Origin: Chryseobacterium indologenes
GTDB taxonomy: Bacteria > Bacteroidota > Bacteroidia > Flavobacteriales > Weeksellaceae
Length of the DNA stretch: 64,000 nucleotides
Assembly (NCBI GenBank): GCA_002439165.1
Contig: DJTE01000048.1
Coordinates: 272,089-336,088, forward strand
Direction: 5' to 3'
Of the stretch, positions 25,199 to 33,106 are shown in pieces (position 1 is the first letter of the stretch; every line of letters begins with the position of its first letter). The notes beneath the pieces were generated by a model that had not been told where the DNA came from, did no database searches, and saw only the letters and a list, made by a program, of their open reading frames with translations. Made by a program: the position numbers and the translations under genes.

Positions 25199-27445
25199 TT
25201 ATAAATTATTATTAATAGCATCCTGTGTCTTGTCAACTCCGAAGCTGATAAATGCGCCTACAAAAACGAAGGTATTCACCGGCGGAACCACGGCTGAGCT
25301 TCTCGTTCCATCTAAAGAAAAGTTATATCCGTAAACATTTTTCGAGCCCAAAACATTGGAAATACTCAGAACAAAGACCGTAAAAGCTTTTGCATCCTTT
25401 TTTCCGATACCGGGAAGGTAATTAAAACTGATATTAAGGGCATTGTAATCTTTGAGCTTTCCTTCATTTCTGGTATAGTTAACCGCTCTTCCGTTCTCAA
25501 ATGAAGTGGCAATATCATAGTAAGGGCGTCCTTTGGCGTATGTATAGGACAGATTTGCGCCCAGCTTCCATTCCGGAATGAATCTTTTTACGACGGCTGA
25601 AAAGGTATGTTCCGCAGCAAAACCAGGCTTTAAACTGACCGGATAATTAAGAAAATCCCTTTTGGAATCCAGGAATGAATAGGTGATCCAGTAATCAATA
25701 TTTTTAAATGTTTTATTATTGTCCCTCCAGAAAAGCTCTGCTCCTTTGGCATAGCCATATCCATCATTGTTTAAAGCCGTCTGGATCTGCTGGTTCTGTG
25801 TATTTCCCTGGGTGATATTAAAAGTTTTGATCAGCCCGTCATATTTTTTATAAAATGCTTCAAGACGCAGGGTCCTTCCTTCGCTTCCTCTCTGAAGCTG
25901 GAATATGTAATGTTGTGATTTCTGAAAACCCAGGTCTGCCGGGCTATTGATGTACTGGCTGTCCGGATTCTGGTAAAAAAGCCCGTAAGCTAAAGAAGTT
26001 GTCCATTTTTCCGCAAGACGGTAGGCTAATGCCAAACGGGGAGCGATATTATTTTTATTCAGAAAAGATGAATGTTCTGCCCTTACTCCCAGTTTGGCGG
26101 ATAAAGCATTGCTGAATCCAAGATCTGTTTCTGCAAAAACAGAAGAAGTAAGGTCCTTATAGTTTTTCCGAATGGCTTCAAAATTCAGCTTTTCATCTGT
26201 ATTATTCAGTTCAAATCCTGCTCTTACCGCGCTGATTCTATTAATCTTACGATCTACCACAGCTTTAAAGTTGATGTAATTACCGTCTGTGAGAAGCCTG
26301 GTCTGATCCGATTCAACAGCATCTGTTTCTCTTGAGAAATTAAGATCCGATCGGTTAAAAGAATAGGAAGTTCCGGCATTCAGAAGATATTTTCCGAATT
26401 TTTGTCTGAAAGATAAATTGTGGTAGGTATTCTGCCCTTTCAGCCTTACCACTGAAAAATCGTAGCCCGGTTCCAGACTTTCTGCCTTTACTCCCATTTT
26501 ATTGGAAGTGTACATTCCGTAATATTTTAAAATTCCTCCTGATCTGGTTTTGATCCTGAAATTAAAATTACCGTCCAATCCTTTGGGAGCATCAATAAAA
26601 TTTGTATTGAAGCTGAATACCTTCTGCATCAGGCTCAGAAGAGAATAACTTAAAGAGGCCCCATAAGAATGCTGCTGATCTTTCCCCAGTTTCTGAAATC
26701 CTGCGCTGAGGAAAATGGGTGAAACTCCAAAATCATATGAACTCTGATCCGGAAGATCAACACTTTCCAGCATCAATACTCCCGAAAGTGCCTGCCCGTA
26801 CAAAGCAGAATAACCTCCGCTGGAAAATACGTTTCCTTTGAAAAGCGATGTATTGAACTGATCCCGCCCTGCAATTCCCGGTATGGAATTGGAAAAATAA
26901 TTATTAATAAGGCTTCCGTCCATAAAAATCCTGGATTCTGATGCCGTACCTCCCCTGATAAAAAGCCCGCCGGTTTCCCCTACTTTCTGAACGCCGGGAA
27001 GATAGTTCAATGCAGAAGAGATCTGTCCGTCTGCTCCTGCAATGGTATAAATATCTACCGGAGTAAGCAGTGCTGTTGCCCTTTTTTTGTCGCTCGCTTC
27101 AATAGAGCCTGCAGAAACCACCACCGCATCAATCTCACTGATCTGTTCTTTAAGTTCCGCATTGAATGAGACATCCTGATTCTCAATAAGAATATCTTTT
27201 TCAGAACCTTCATATTTCGGATGGGTAAAAGTGATGGTACGTTTTCCTTTTTCTGAAGTTTCAAAAGAGAAATTACCCTGGATATCAGTAGTTGCTCCAT
27301 CATAAGTATTTTTCAGGGTAACATTCACTTCGCCCACTCCTTTATTTTTAAAGGTTATCTTTCCTGATATCTTTACCTGGGAGTATCCCGTAATAAAAGT
27401 GAACAGTACCGTCAGAAGAAATATTTTATGACCTAATGTTTTCAT
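25199..27445 (-). CDS. TonB-dependent outer membrane receptor
   Basis: The 748-residue protein has a signal peptide (MKTLGHKIFLLTVLFTFITG), a carboxypeptidase-regulatory-like domain (about residues 25-105, with VKISGKITFKNKGVGEVNVT and GATTDIQGNFSF), a plug domain with ISSALNYLPGVQKVG and FIRGGTASESRIFMDGSLI, and a 22-strand barrel. The barrel's last strand is FVFVGAFISFGVD, followed by a short polar extension. It lacks the SusD partner that would mark polysaccharide uptake, so the ligand (siderophore, vitamin or other) cannot be named. The -7 box TATTTTTG at 27472-27465 points to its own promoter. Confidence 0.92.
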   Translation of the reverse strand: MKTLGHKIFLLTVLFTFITGYSQVKISGKITFKNKGVGEVNVTLKNTYDGATTDIQGNFSFETSEKGKRTITFTHPKYEGSEKDILIENQDVSFNAELKEQISEIDAVVVSAGSIEASDKKRATALLTPVDIYTIAGADGQISSALNYLPGVQKVGETGGLFIRGGTASESRIFMDGSLINNYFSNSIPGIAGRDQFNTSLFKGNVFSSGGYSALYGQALSGVLMLESVDLPDQSSYDFGVSPIFLSAGFQKLGKDQQHSYGASLSYSLLSLMQKVFSFNTNFIDAPKGLDGNFNFRIKTRSGGILKYYGMYTSNKMGVKAESLEPGYDFSVVRLKGQNTYHNLSFRQKFGKYLLNAGTSYSFNRSDLNFSRETDAVESDQTRLLTDGNYINFKAVVDRKINRISAVRAGFELNNTDEKLNFEAIRKNYKDLTSSVFAETDLGFSNALSAKLGVRAEHSSFLNKNNIAPRLALAYRLAEKWTTSLAYGLFYQNPDSQYINSPADLGFQKSQHYIFQLQRGSEGRTLRLEAFYKKYDGLIKTFNITQGNTQNQQIQTALNNDGYGYAKGAELFWRDNNKTFKNIDYWITYSFLDSKRDFLNYPVSLKPGFAAEHTFSAVVKRFIPEWKLGANLSYTYAKGRPYYDIATSFENGRAVNYTRNEGKLKDYNALNISFNYLPGIGKKDAKAFTVFVLSISNVLGSKNVYGYNFSLDGTRSSAVVPPVNTFVFVGAFISFGVDKTQDAINNNL

Positions 27446-27464
27446 GGTTATTTATTTTCCGTAT

Positions 27465-27496
27465 CAAAAATAAGATGAGAAATGCTTTCCGCTAAA
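27465..27496 (-). promoter_or_regulatory. Promoter of the TonB-dependent receptor gene
   Basis: On the minus strand TTTA (27496-27493; one mismatch to TTTG), a 20-base spacer and TATTTTTG (27472-27465) fit the Bacteroidota pattern, about 20 bases before the ATG. Confidence 0.5.
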
Positions 27497-27541
27497 AAAA
27501 TTATTACTGAAAGGCATTCTTTTGCTTCCGAATGGTAATTA

Positions 27542-27950
27542 TCAGACCGGGATACAAAAATCCACGATCATTTTTCTTTCAGGATACTCTTTAAAGTTAG
27601 AATGATAATTCTCAAACGGAAATGTTTCAGGTGCAGGTTTACGGAATCCGGAAGGAGGTATTCCGTAATATTTTTCAACCGTTTTATTAAAAACCGGATG
27701 ATTGGCAAAACCCGGTTCAGGATAAATTTCCTTAATACCGATATGCCTGTGCACGGCACGATAAAAAGTACTTTTCCCTGTTTTTTTCCTGAGTATGTAC
27801 TGCTGAACCGTTTCCCCGGTAATAAGTTTAAATTCTGTGAAAATAAAAAGGCGAATAGTCTGCAACTTATGCTGTTTTTTCCAGTGAAAGTCTGCATCAA
27901 GGTTGTTTTCTATGCATCGGATCGTTCTGATGATCTTTTTTGTAATCTTC
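27542..27950 (-). pseudogene. Decayed AraC-type regulator with GyrI-like remnant
   Basis: Pieces of an AraC HTH domain can be read on the minus strand but in different frames. First come KKIIRTIRCIENNLDAD, then in another frame SLEKTA-stop-VADYSPFYFHRI-stop, then back in the first frame KLITGETVQQYILRKK, GFANHPVFNKTVEKYYGIPP and SGFRKPAPETF. The order matches AraC HTH domains (helix ending in SPFHFHRIFK, then GFANHPVFNRTFKKYFG). It then jumps to YHSNFKEYPERKMIVDFCIPV, which resembles the very end of the GyrI-like effector domain, so most of that domain (roughly 100-130 residues) appears deleted. There is no usable ATG. Frameshifts, in-frame stops and the internal deletion indicate a dead gene. 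Confidence 0.75.
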
Positions 27951-27953
27951 CAA

Positions 27954-28610
27954 TTATGATATAAGCAGCTGATTCAGTTCTATATTTTCCAGGGTAACGG
28001 ATCTGCTGATCATTTCTATGTTTTCTGAAGCAGTGTAACTCTGATAACTTTCATCAATGCGACATTCCTTTACAAAAAATTTTTTACCTTCAAGCGTACA
28101 CTGTCCGTCACAGATTTCAAATGAATCAAGCGGAATCATCATACCGCTGCCATGAGCCTTTAAAACAGCTTCTTTTTGGGCCCAGTAAACGAAGAAATCC
28201 AGAATCTGATCTTCGGAGTTGTGTATCCTATTCTTTTCTCCGGCTGTCATCTGATACTGAAAATCAAGATAGTTTACAGACCGGTCTATCCTTTCCGTAT
28301 CTATTCCTATTGGAAAATCAGCTATTGCACAGGCCACCAGATGATGAGAATGCGAGATATTAAAATAAATATTCTCCTCTTTTAGAAAAGGTTTGTAATC
28401 CTGAGACAACTCTATTTCAAATTGATCCAGATCATAATATTTTTTCAGGCCACACTTTAAAAGGACTCTTCCGAGCAGCGACAGCTGGGCATCTTCCCAT
28501 TTCCGGTATTTCAGTATTTTATCTTTAAAATCTGAGGGAAACCCGTTGAGAAACCTGTTCATAAGCGGTTGATGCAGCTCTTTATTTATAAAAGCATATA
28601 AAACTGTCAT
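27954..28610 (-). CDS. 4'-phosphopantetheinyl transferase (Sfp type)
   Basis: Transfers phosphopantetheine from CoA to carrier proteins. The two signature blocks are present: PIGIDTERIDR near residue 108 and FFVYWAQKEAVLKAHGSGM near residue 145; YFNISHSHHLVACA binds CoA. At 218 residues it is Sfp-sized, longer than AcpS. No polyketide, peptide or aryl-polyene synthase lies in this window, so the carrier protein it serves is elsewhere. The 3' end touches the decayed AraC gene. Confidence 0.92.
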   Translation of the reverse strand: MTVLYAFINKELHQPLMNRFLNGFPSDFKDKILKYRKWEDAQLSLLGRVLLKCGLKKYYDLDQFEIELSQDYKPFLKEENIYFNISHSHHLVACAIADFPIGIDTERIDRSVNYLDFQYQMTAGEKNRIHNSEDQILDFFVYWAQKEAVLKAHGSGMMIPLDSFEICDGQCTLEGKKFFVKECRIDESYQSYTASENIEMISRSVTLENIELNQLLIS

Positions 28611-28719
28611 TATACTTGTTCAGAGATCAGTTAACGACTAAAATTAATGATTTACAGAACGTGAAAAAGAAAAAATTTACTCCATTTATAAAAGTGATAT
28701 AAAACCTTTTATTGGGAAT

Positions 28720-28755
28720 CAATCGTAAAAAACGATTGGAATCATAAAGCGCTTT
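28720..28755 (+). promoter_or_regulatory. Two palindromes upstream of sodC
   Basis: CAATCGT (28720-28726) and ACGATTG (28732-28738) form a perfect 7-bp inverted repeat around five A. The palindrome AAAGCGCTTT follows at 28746-28755. They lie 50-90 bases before the sodC ATG, a plausible operator position; the binding protein is unknown. Confidence 0.35.
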
Positions 28756-28806
28756 GAAAAAACTTTTATAAATTTATCATTAAAATCACTATAAATCATT
28801 TAAAAA

Positions 28807-29310
28807 ATGAGAGGACAAACATTAGCATTATTAGCGGGATGTGCGTTTCTGGCGGCATCCTGCTGTACTACGAAAACGTACTCGGTAAACGCTAAAAGCG
28901 GAACACAAACAGGTGGTACGGCCAAATTTACTCAGAAAGGAGATGAAGTTGTAATGAAACTTGAGGTAACGAATCTTACTCCGGGAATCCATGCGGTACA
29001 TATCCACGAGAAAGGCGACTGTTCTGCCACTGACGGAACTTCTACGGGAGGCCACTGGAATCCTGCCAAAGACGACCACGGAAAATGGGGTGCCGAGCAT
29101 TTTCATATGGGAGATATAGGCAACCTGACGGCTGACCAGAGCGGAAAGGCCGTTTTAACCTTTAAGACCAACAAATGGTGTCTTGGCTGTACAGATGAGT
29201 CCAAGAACATCATCGGAAAAGGGCTGATTGTACATGCGGCAGCCGATGACTTCCATACCCAGCCTACAGGAAATGCTGGCGGAAGAGTGGGATGTGTGGA
29301 GATTAAGTAA
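28807..29310 (+). CDS. sodC: Cu/Zn superoxide dismutase lipoprotein
   Basis: Converts superoxide to H2O2 and O2 outside the cytoplasm. The signal ends in a lipobox (FLAASC, Cys19 or 20), so it is probably a lipoprotein. Metal ligands are visible in GIHAVHIHEKGDCS (Cu ligands), GGHWNPAKDDHGKWGAEHFHMGD (Zn/Cu ligands with the Asp of the Zn site), and VHAAADDFH. The second signature GNAGGRVGC contains the disulfide cysteine and the conserved Arg. Length 167 residues is typical. It ends before a terminator shared with the protease gene on the other strand. Confidence 0.95.
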   Translation: MRGQTLALLAGCAFLAASCCTTKTYSVNAKSGTQTGGTAKFTQKGDEVVMKLEVTNLTPGIHAVHIHEKGDCSATDGTSTGGHWNPAKDDHGKWGAEHFHMGDIGNLTADQSGKAVLTFKTNKWCLGCTDESKNIIGKGLIVHAAADDFHTQPTGNAGGRVGCVEIK

Positions 29311-29327
29311 TCAATCTGTTATTCAAT

Positions 29328-29364
29328 AAAAAAACCGCTGATCGTTTTGATCAGCGGTTTTTTT
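29328..29364. terminator. Bidirectional terminator between sodC and prc
   Basis: AAACCGCTGATC (29332-29343) pairs perfectly with GATCAGCGGTTT (29349-29360) around GTTTT, with A and T runs on both sides. Confidence 0.92.
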
Positions 29365-31492
29365 ATGACTTTGTTCCCATATCGGCAACGATATTCATCG
29401 CTTCCTGCAGGTACGGATCTTTTTTCAGGTTTTTGATCCACATTTCAGATTTTTTCCTGAAAGCTTCATCTTTTTTCTCTCTTTCAATTTCACTTGGATA
29501 CATCATGAATTTCAATCCGTTTTCAAATTTTGTCAGAGCCTTGAATTTCTCGATCTGAGATTTTCTCTGCTTCATCAGCTCGTTGAATTTATTGATATTC
29601 AGGGTAATGCTTTCTTCTTTATCCAGTTTTTCTCTCCACTGGGCTGATTCAAGCAATAACTGATAATTGTTGTTCCTGGCCATTCTCTCAGCACTTGCTT
29701 TTTCAAGAGCCTGAATATTGAAATAGTTCAGCTTCTGGTATTTGGTGGTAGGAATTTTATCCCACGCCAGGGCATAATCATCATAACGTTCTCCTACTTC
29801 CGCATAGGTAAAGAAATCTTTCATCTGGATGTCGGAAACAATCCCTTTTCTCTGGGTAGATTCTCCGGAAATTCTGTAAAACTTCTGAATCGTCAGTTTT
29901 AAAGATCCGAAATCATCTTCTGTATTTAAGAATCTGTTCAGGTCTACAAAGGTCTGTACGGTACCTTTTCCGAAAGACTGCGGAGAACCGATGATCATGG
30001 CTCTTCCGTAATCCTGCATTACTCCGGCAAGGATCTCAGAAGCTGAAGCAGAAAGTTCGTTCTGCATAATCACAAGAGGTCCTGTCCAGATTGGAGTTTC
30101 ATTTTTATTCTTTAACGTCTGGATTTTTCCGTTTCCGTCTTTCACCTGAACGTAAGGCCCTGCTTCCATGAAAAGCCCCATAATATCTCCTACTTCTGTC
30201 AGTGAACCTCCTCCGTTGTTTCTGAGGTCTAAGACAATTCCTTCAATGTTCTGCCCTTTCAGTTTGATGATTTCATTTTTAATATCATCAGAAGCATTTC
30301 TTCCTTTGGAGTCCTCAAAGTCAGCATTAAAGCTCGGAAGGTTGATAAATCCGTATTTTTTACCGTTTGGAGTGTTTACCACGATACTTCTTGCAAAAGT
30401 GTCTTCAATTGCCACTTCTTCACGGATCATGGTTACATCCTTGATGGTTCCGTCTTTCTTCTGAACCGTAAGTGTTACCGGCGTTCCTTTTTCTCCTCTG
30501 ATCAGTCTTACCGCTTCATCGGAAAGCATTCCTACAACGTTCACAGCATCATCTTTCGGCTTCGATTTTACTTTCAGGATCTTATCTCCTTCTGAAAGCT
30601 GCTTGGACTTCCATGCCGGAGCTCCGATCGTAAGGGCACCCAGGTAAAGGTTTCCTTTTTTCTCCTGGATAATAGCCCCGATACCGATTACTTTTCCTGT
30701 AAACTGGGTATCAAAATCTTCCTTATCTTTTGGGGAATAGTAATTGGTGTGCGGATCGAAAACTTCGGTATAAGCGTTCATGTATACCGTAAACCAATCC
30801 ATTTTCTTTCTCTTTTTGAATCGGGTAAAGGTATCTTTTACAAGGTCTTTTACTTCATCCGTCGCTTTTTTGATCTTCTGATCCTGGGTAAGCACCTGAA
30901 GTTTGATGGTATCTTTCAGTTTGTATTTCTGAACGGAGTCTTTCTTCTCTTTCTGAGCCTCTTCCTTACTGTTCATCGATTCAACTTCCTGAAGGATGTT
31001 GTACTTGATGTATTTTTTCCATTCATTATACTGCTCCTGCTTGGTTGCAGGAACTTTTTTCAGCTTTGGTTCCAGGGTAAGCGCATCGTCTTCCTGAAGG
31101 TTGATCGGTTTGCTGAAAATATCCTGGGTAATCTTATCGATCTCGTCTACCCTCTGGTAAAGTCTGTCGATGGTAAGTTTATAGAAAGTAAGGTCTCCCT
31201 GGCTGATATAATCATCAAGCTTTGTCTCATGCTTGCTGAATTCATCCATATCAGACTGCAGAAAGTATCTTTTAGCAGGATCTACCAGTTCGAAATAATG
31301 TTTATAAACGTCCTTCGAATAGGCATCATTAATAGGTTTCGGGCTGTAATGCAAATAAGAAAGTGTATTTTTTACGCTCACCATAATCGTCTGCATCTTT
31401 TCGTCATCATTCTTAGGCGAGTTGAAACAAAACATTAGACTTGTTAATGGAATCAGGAGTAAAAATTTATTCAGTTTGAAATTTTTCCACAT
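29363..31492 (-). CDS. prc: Tail-specific carboxy-terminal processing protease (S41)
   Basis: The 709-residue periplasmic protease has a hydrophobic N-terminus (FLLLIPLTSLMFCF), a helical N-terminal domain, a PDZ domain (about residues 265-345, with GIGAIIQEKKGNLYL and LSEGDKILKV), and the S41 catalytic domain. The catalytic Ser is in NELSASASEILAG (likely Ser483) and the Lys in SFGKGTVQ (Lys509), the Ser-Lys dyad of Tsp/Prc. A C-terminal helical extension (about 560-709) matches the Prc-type architecture rather than the shorter CtpA type. It degrades proteins with apolar C-termini in E. coli; the same is inferred here. Confidence 0.93.
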   Translation of the reverse strand: MWKNFKLNKFLLLIPLTSLMFCFNSPKNDDEKMQTIMVSVKNTLSYLHYSPKPINDAYSKDVYKHYFELVDPAKRYFLQSDMDEFSKHETKLDDYISQGDLTFYKLTIDRLYQRVDEIDKITQDIFSKPINLQEDDALTLEPKLKKVPATKQEQYNEWKKYIKYNILQEVESMNSKEEAQKEKKDSVQKYKLKDTIKLQVLTQDQKIKKATDEVKDLVKDTFTRFKKRKKMDWFTVYMNAYTEVFDPHTNYYSPKDKEDFDTQFTGKVIGIGAIIQEKKGNLYLGALTIGAPAWKSKQLSEGDKILKVKSKPKDDAVNVVGMLSDEAVRLIRGEKGTPVTLTVQKKDGTIKDVTMIREEVAIEDTFARSIVVNTPNGKKYGFINLPSFNADFEDSKGRNASDDIKNEIIKLKGQNIEGIVLDLRNNGGGSLTEVGDIMGLFMEAGPYVQVKDGNGKIQTLKNKNETPIWTGPLVIMQNELSASASEILAGVMQDYGRAMIIGSPQSFGKGTVQTFVDLNRFLNTEDDFGSLKLTIQKFYRISGESTQRKGIVSDIQMKDFFTYAEVGERYDDYALAWDKIPTTKYQKLNYFNIQALEKASAERMARNNNYQLLLESAQWREKLDKEESITLNINKFNELMKQRKSQIEKFKALTKFENGLKFMMYPSEIEREKKDEAFRKKSEMWIKNLKKDPYLQEAMNIVADMGTKS

Positions 31493-31659
31493 AAACTGTC
31501 TGTTTTTTTTAAAATTTTATAAAAATAAGTATTGCTATTAGTAGCAGATTTTATTTTACTGTTACAAACTATCAAATTTAATACCTTATTTATAAATATG
31601 AGTAGTTTTTAAGATTTTTTATTCAAGAAATATTAAAGGGATCCTGCATATCGGTTACA

Positions 31660-32109
31660 TCAGGATTGAAGCCTGTTTCTATTACCATCTCCCGGTTTTT
31701 TATGATACTGTAACCAGTAGAGATCAATATAACACGGAAAGAAGGCCAGAAGAATATTTCCAAGCATAAAGTACGAATATTTTGTATTGCCGCCGATGGA
31801 AATGAACGGTATAAGCAGTATAAATGCTGCCATGACCGGAAAAAAGAAGAAGAAATCTCTTTTTTGTTTAACAAAAACGTGCAGAACAGATATGAAATGG
31901 AAAAAAACATACCCTATTACATTCACAACATACATAATAGCTTCTTCTTTACTGTGGCTTCTGCTTTCCAGTTCTATGATACACAGTAAAAAAACAATGG
32001 GAAATCCAAGTAGAAAATTCAGTCCTTTTTTCCGGCTGAAACTTCCTTTGATAAGAATGGGAATAAGGATCAAAATAAAAACGGTTCCTGCTAAAATGGG
32101 TATTTTCAT
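31660..32109 (-). CDS. Hypothetical multi-pass membrane protein
   Basis: The 149-residue protein has about four hydrophobic helices (ILAGTVFILILIPILI; FLLGFPIVFLLCIIEL; YVVNVIGYVFFHFISVLHVF; FFFFFPVMAAFILLIPFI) and a short polar C-terminus. No family was recognised. A frame at 31623-31910 overlaps it but lacks a coherent membrane pattern and was not chosen. It stands between prc and the divergent surE, with no obvious operon partner. Confidence 0.55.
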   Translation of the reverse strand: MKIPILAGTVFILILIPILIKGSFSRKKGLNFLLGFPIVFLLCIIELESRSHSKEEAIMYVVNVIGYVFFHFISVLHVFVKQKRDFFFFFPVMAAFILLIPFISIGGNTKYSYFMLGNILLAFFPCYIDLYWLQYHKKPGDGNRNRLQS

Positions 32110-32216
32110 AGATGGTTATTGGCTGTTTTCTTTCATTTATGGAAAATCAGGCTGAAGAATTGCCAAACTTAGTATTTTATTTTTTAAAAACTTTCTTAAA
32201 AGCCGATTTCAATAAT

Positions 32217-32224
32217 TATATTTG
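32217..32224 (+). promoter_or_regulatory. Possible -7 box of surE
   Basis: TATATTTG matches the Bacteroidota -7 consensus 19 bases before the surE ATG; the -33 region is weak (TTTC). Confidence 0.35.
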
Positions 32225-32243
32225 TTACAATTAATTTTTTTAT

Positions 32244-33014
32244 ATGGAAAGACCACTTATTCTGGTTACTAATGATGATGGAATTACCGCACCAGGAATC
32301 AGAAATCTTATAAATTTTATGAACGAAATAGGAGAAGTTGTTGTTGTTGCCCCCAACTCTCCCCAAAGTGGAAAAGGCCACGCTATTACGATCAACTCAA
32401 CTTTAAGCTACGAAGAAGTAACCCTTGACGGACCGCAGACTGATTACTCATGCAGCGGAACTCCCGTAGACTGTGTAAAAATGGCTCTTGACAAAATCCT
32501 GAAGAGAAGACCGGATATTGTGGTTTCAGGGATCAATCATGGCGCTAACTCTTCGATTAATGTGATTTATTCCGGAACCATGTCTGCCGCCGTAGAAGCC
32601 GGTGTAGAAGGAATTCCCGCTATCGGATTTTCACTGCTGGATTTCAGCTGGGAAGCCGATTTTACCCAGGCCAAAGAATTTATTCAGAATATTGTAAGAA
32701 GAACCCTGGAAAGTCCTATGCCGAAAGGTATTGTGCTGAACGTTAATATCCCGAAACTTCCGGCAGAAGAGATCAAAGGGGTCAAAGTCTGCAAGCAGGC
32801 CCACGCCAAATGGGAAGAAAGCTTTGATGAAAGGATAAATCCGCACGGAAAAAAATATTACTGGCTGACCGGTTATTTCAACAATATGGACGAGTCTGAA
32901 GATGCAGATGAAACGGCACTGGCCAACGGGTACATTTCCATTGTTCCGGTGAAGTTCGATCTTACCGCTTATGAATATATGAAAACTCTGGAAGAAGTAA
33001 TGAATTTCAGCTGA
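32244..33014 (+). CDS. surE: 5'/3'-nucleotidase SurE
   Basis: Dephosphorylates nucleoside monophosphates, a stationary-phase survival function in E. coli. The N-terminal LVTNDDGITAPGI carries the metal-binding Asp pair (Asp9 and Asp10); the third ligand Ser is in APNSPQSGKGHAIT; and the conserved Asn is in VSGINHGANSSINVIYSGT. At 256 residues it is full length. A hairpin with T run immediately downstream ends the transcript. Confidence 0.95.
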   Translation: MERPLILVTNDDGITAPGIRNLINFMNEIGEVVVVAPNSPQSGKGHAITINSTLSYEEVTLDGPQTDYSCSGTPVDCVKMALDKILKRRPDIVVSGINHGANSSINVIYSGTMSAAVEAGVEGIPAIGFSLLDFSWEADFTQAKEFIQNIVRRTLESPMPKGIVLNVNIPKLPAEEIKGVKVCKQAHAKWEESFDERINPHGKKYYWLTGYFNNMDESEDADETALANGYISIVPVKFDLTAYEYMKTLEEVMNFS

Positions 33015-33073
33015 TATACGAAACCCGGATAATCCTGTTTATCATTCGTTTAACGAGAGAACCATCAATTTAT

Positions 33074-33106
33074 GGGGCGTAAAAAATAGTTTCCGCCCCT
33101 TTTTTA
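33074..33106 (+). terminator. Terminator after surE
   Basis: GGGGCG (33074-33079) pairs with CGCCCC (33094-33099), followed by seven T. Confidence 0.75.

Noticed and set aside
27568..27900. 110-codon minus-strand frame overlapping the AraC remnant
   Set aside because: It is the wrong frame of the same relic; motif pieces of the regulator are in the other frames.
27602..27964. 120-codon plus-strand frame over the decayed AraC gene
   Set aside because: Antisense to recognisable regulator remnants; no independent protein features.
30749..31438. 229-codon plus-strand frame opposite the S41 protease gene
   Set aside because: It is antisense to a well-supported gene with catalytic motifs; Phe/Leu/Ile-rich as expected from reverse reading of Lys/Glu/Asp codons.
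31623..31910. 95-codon minus-strand frame inside the 149-residue membrane gene
   Set aside because: Overlaps a longer frame with a clear multi-helix pattern; no family features of its own.
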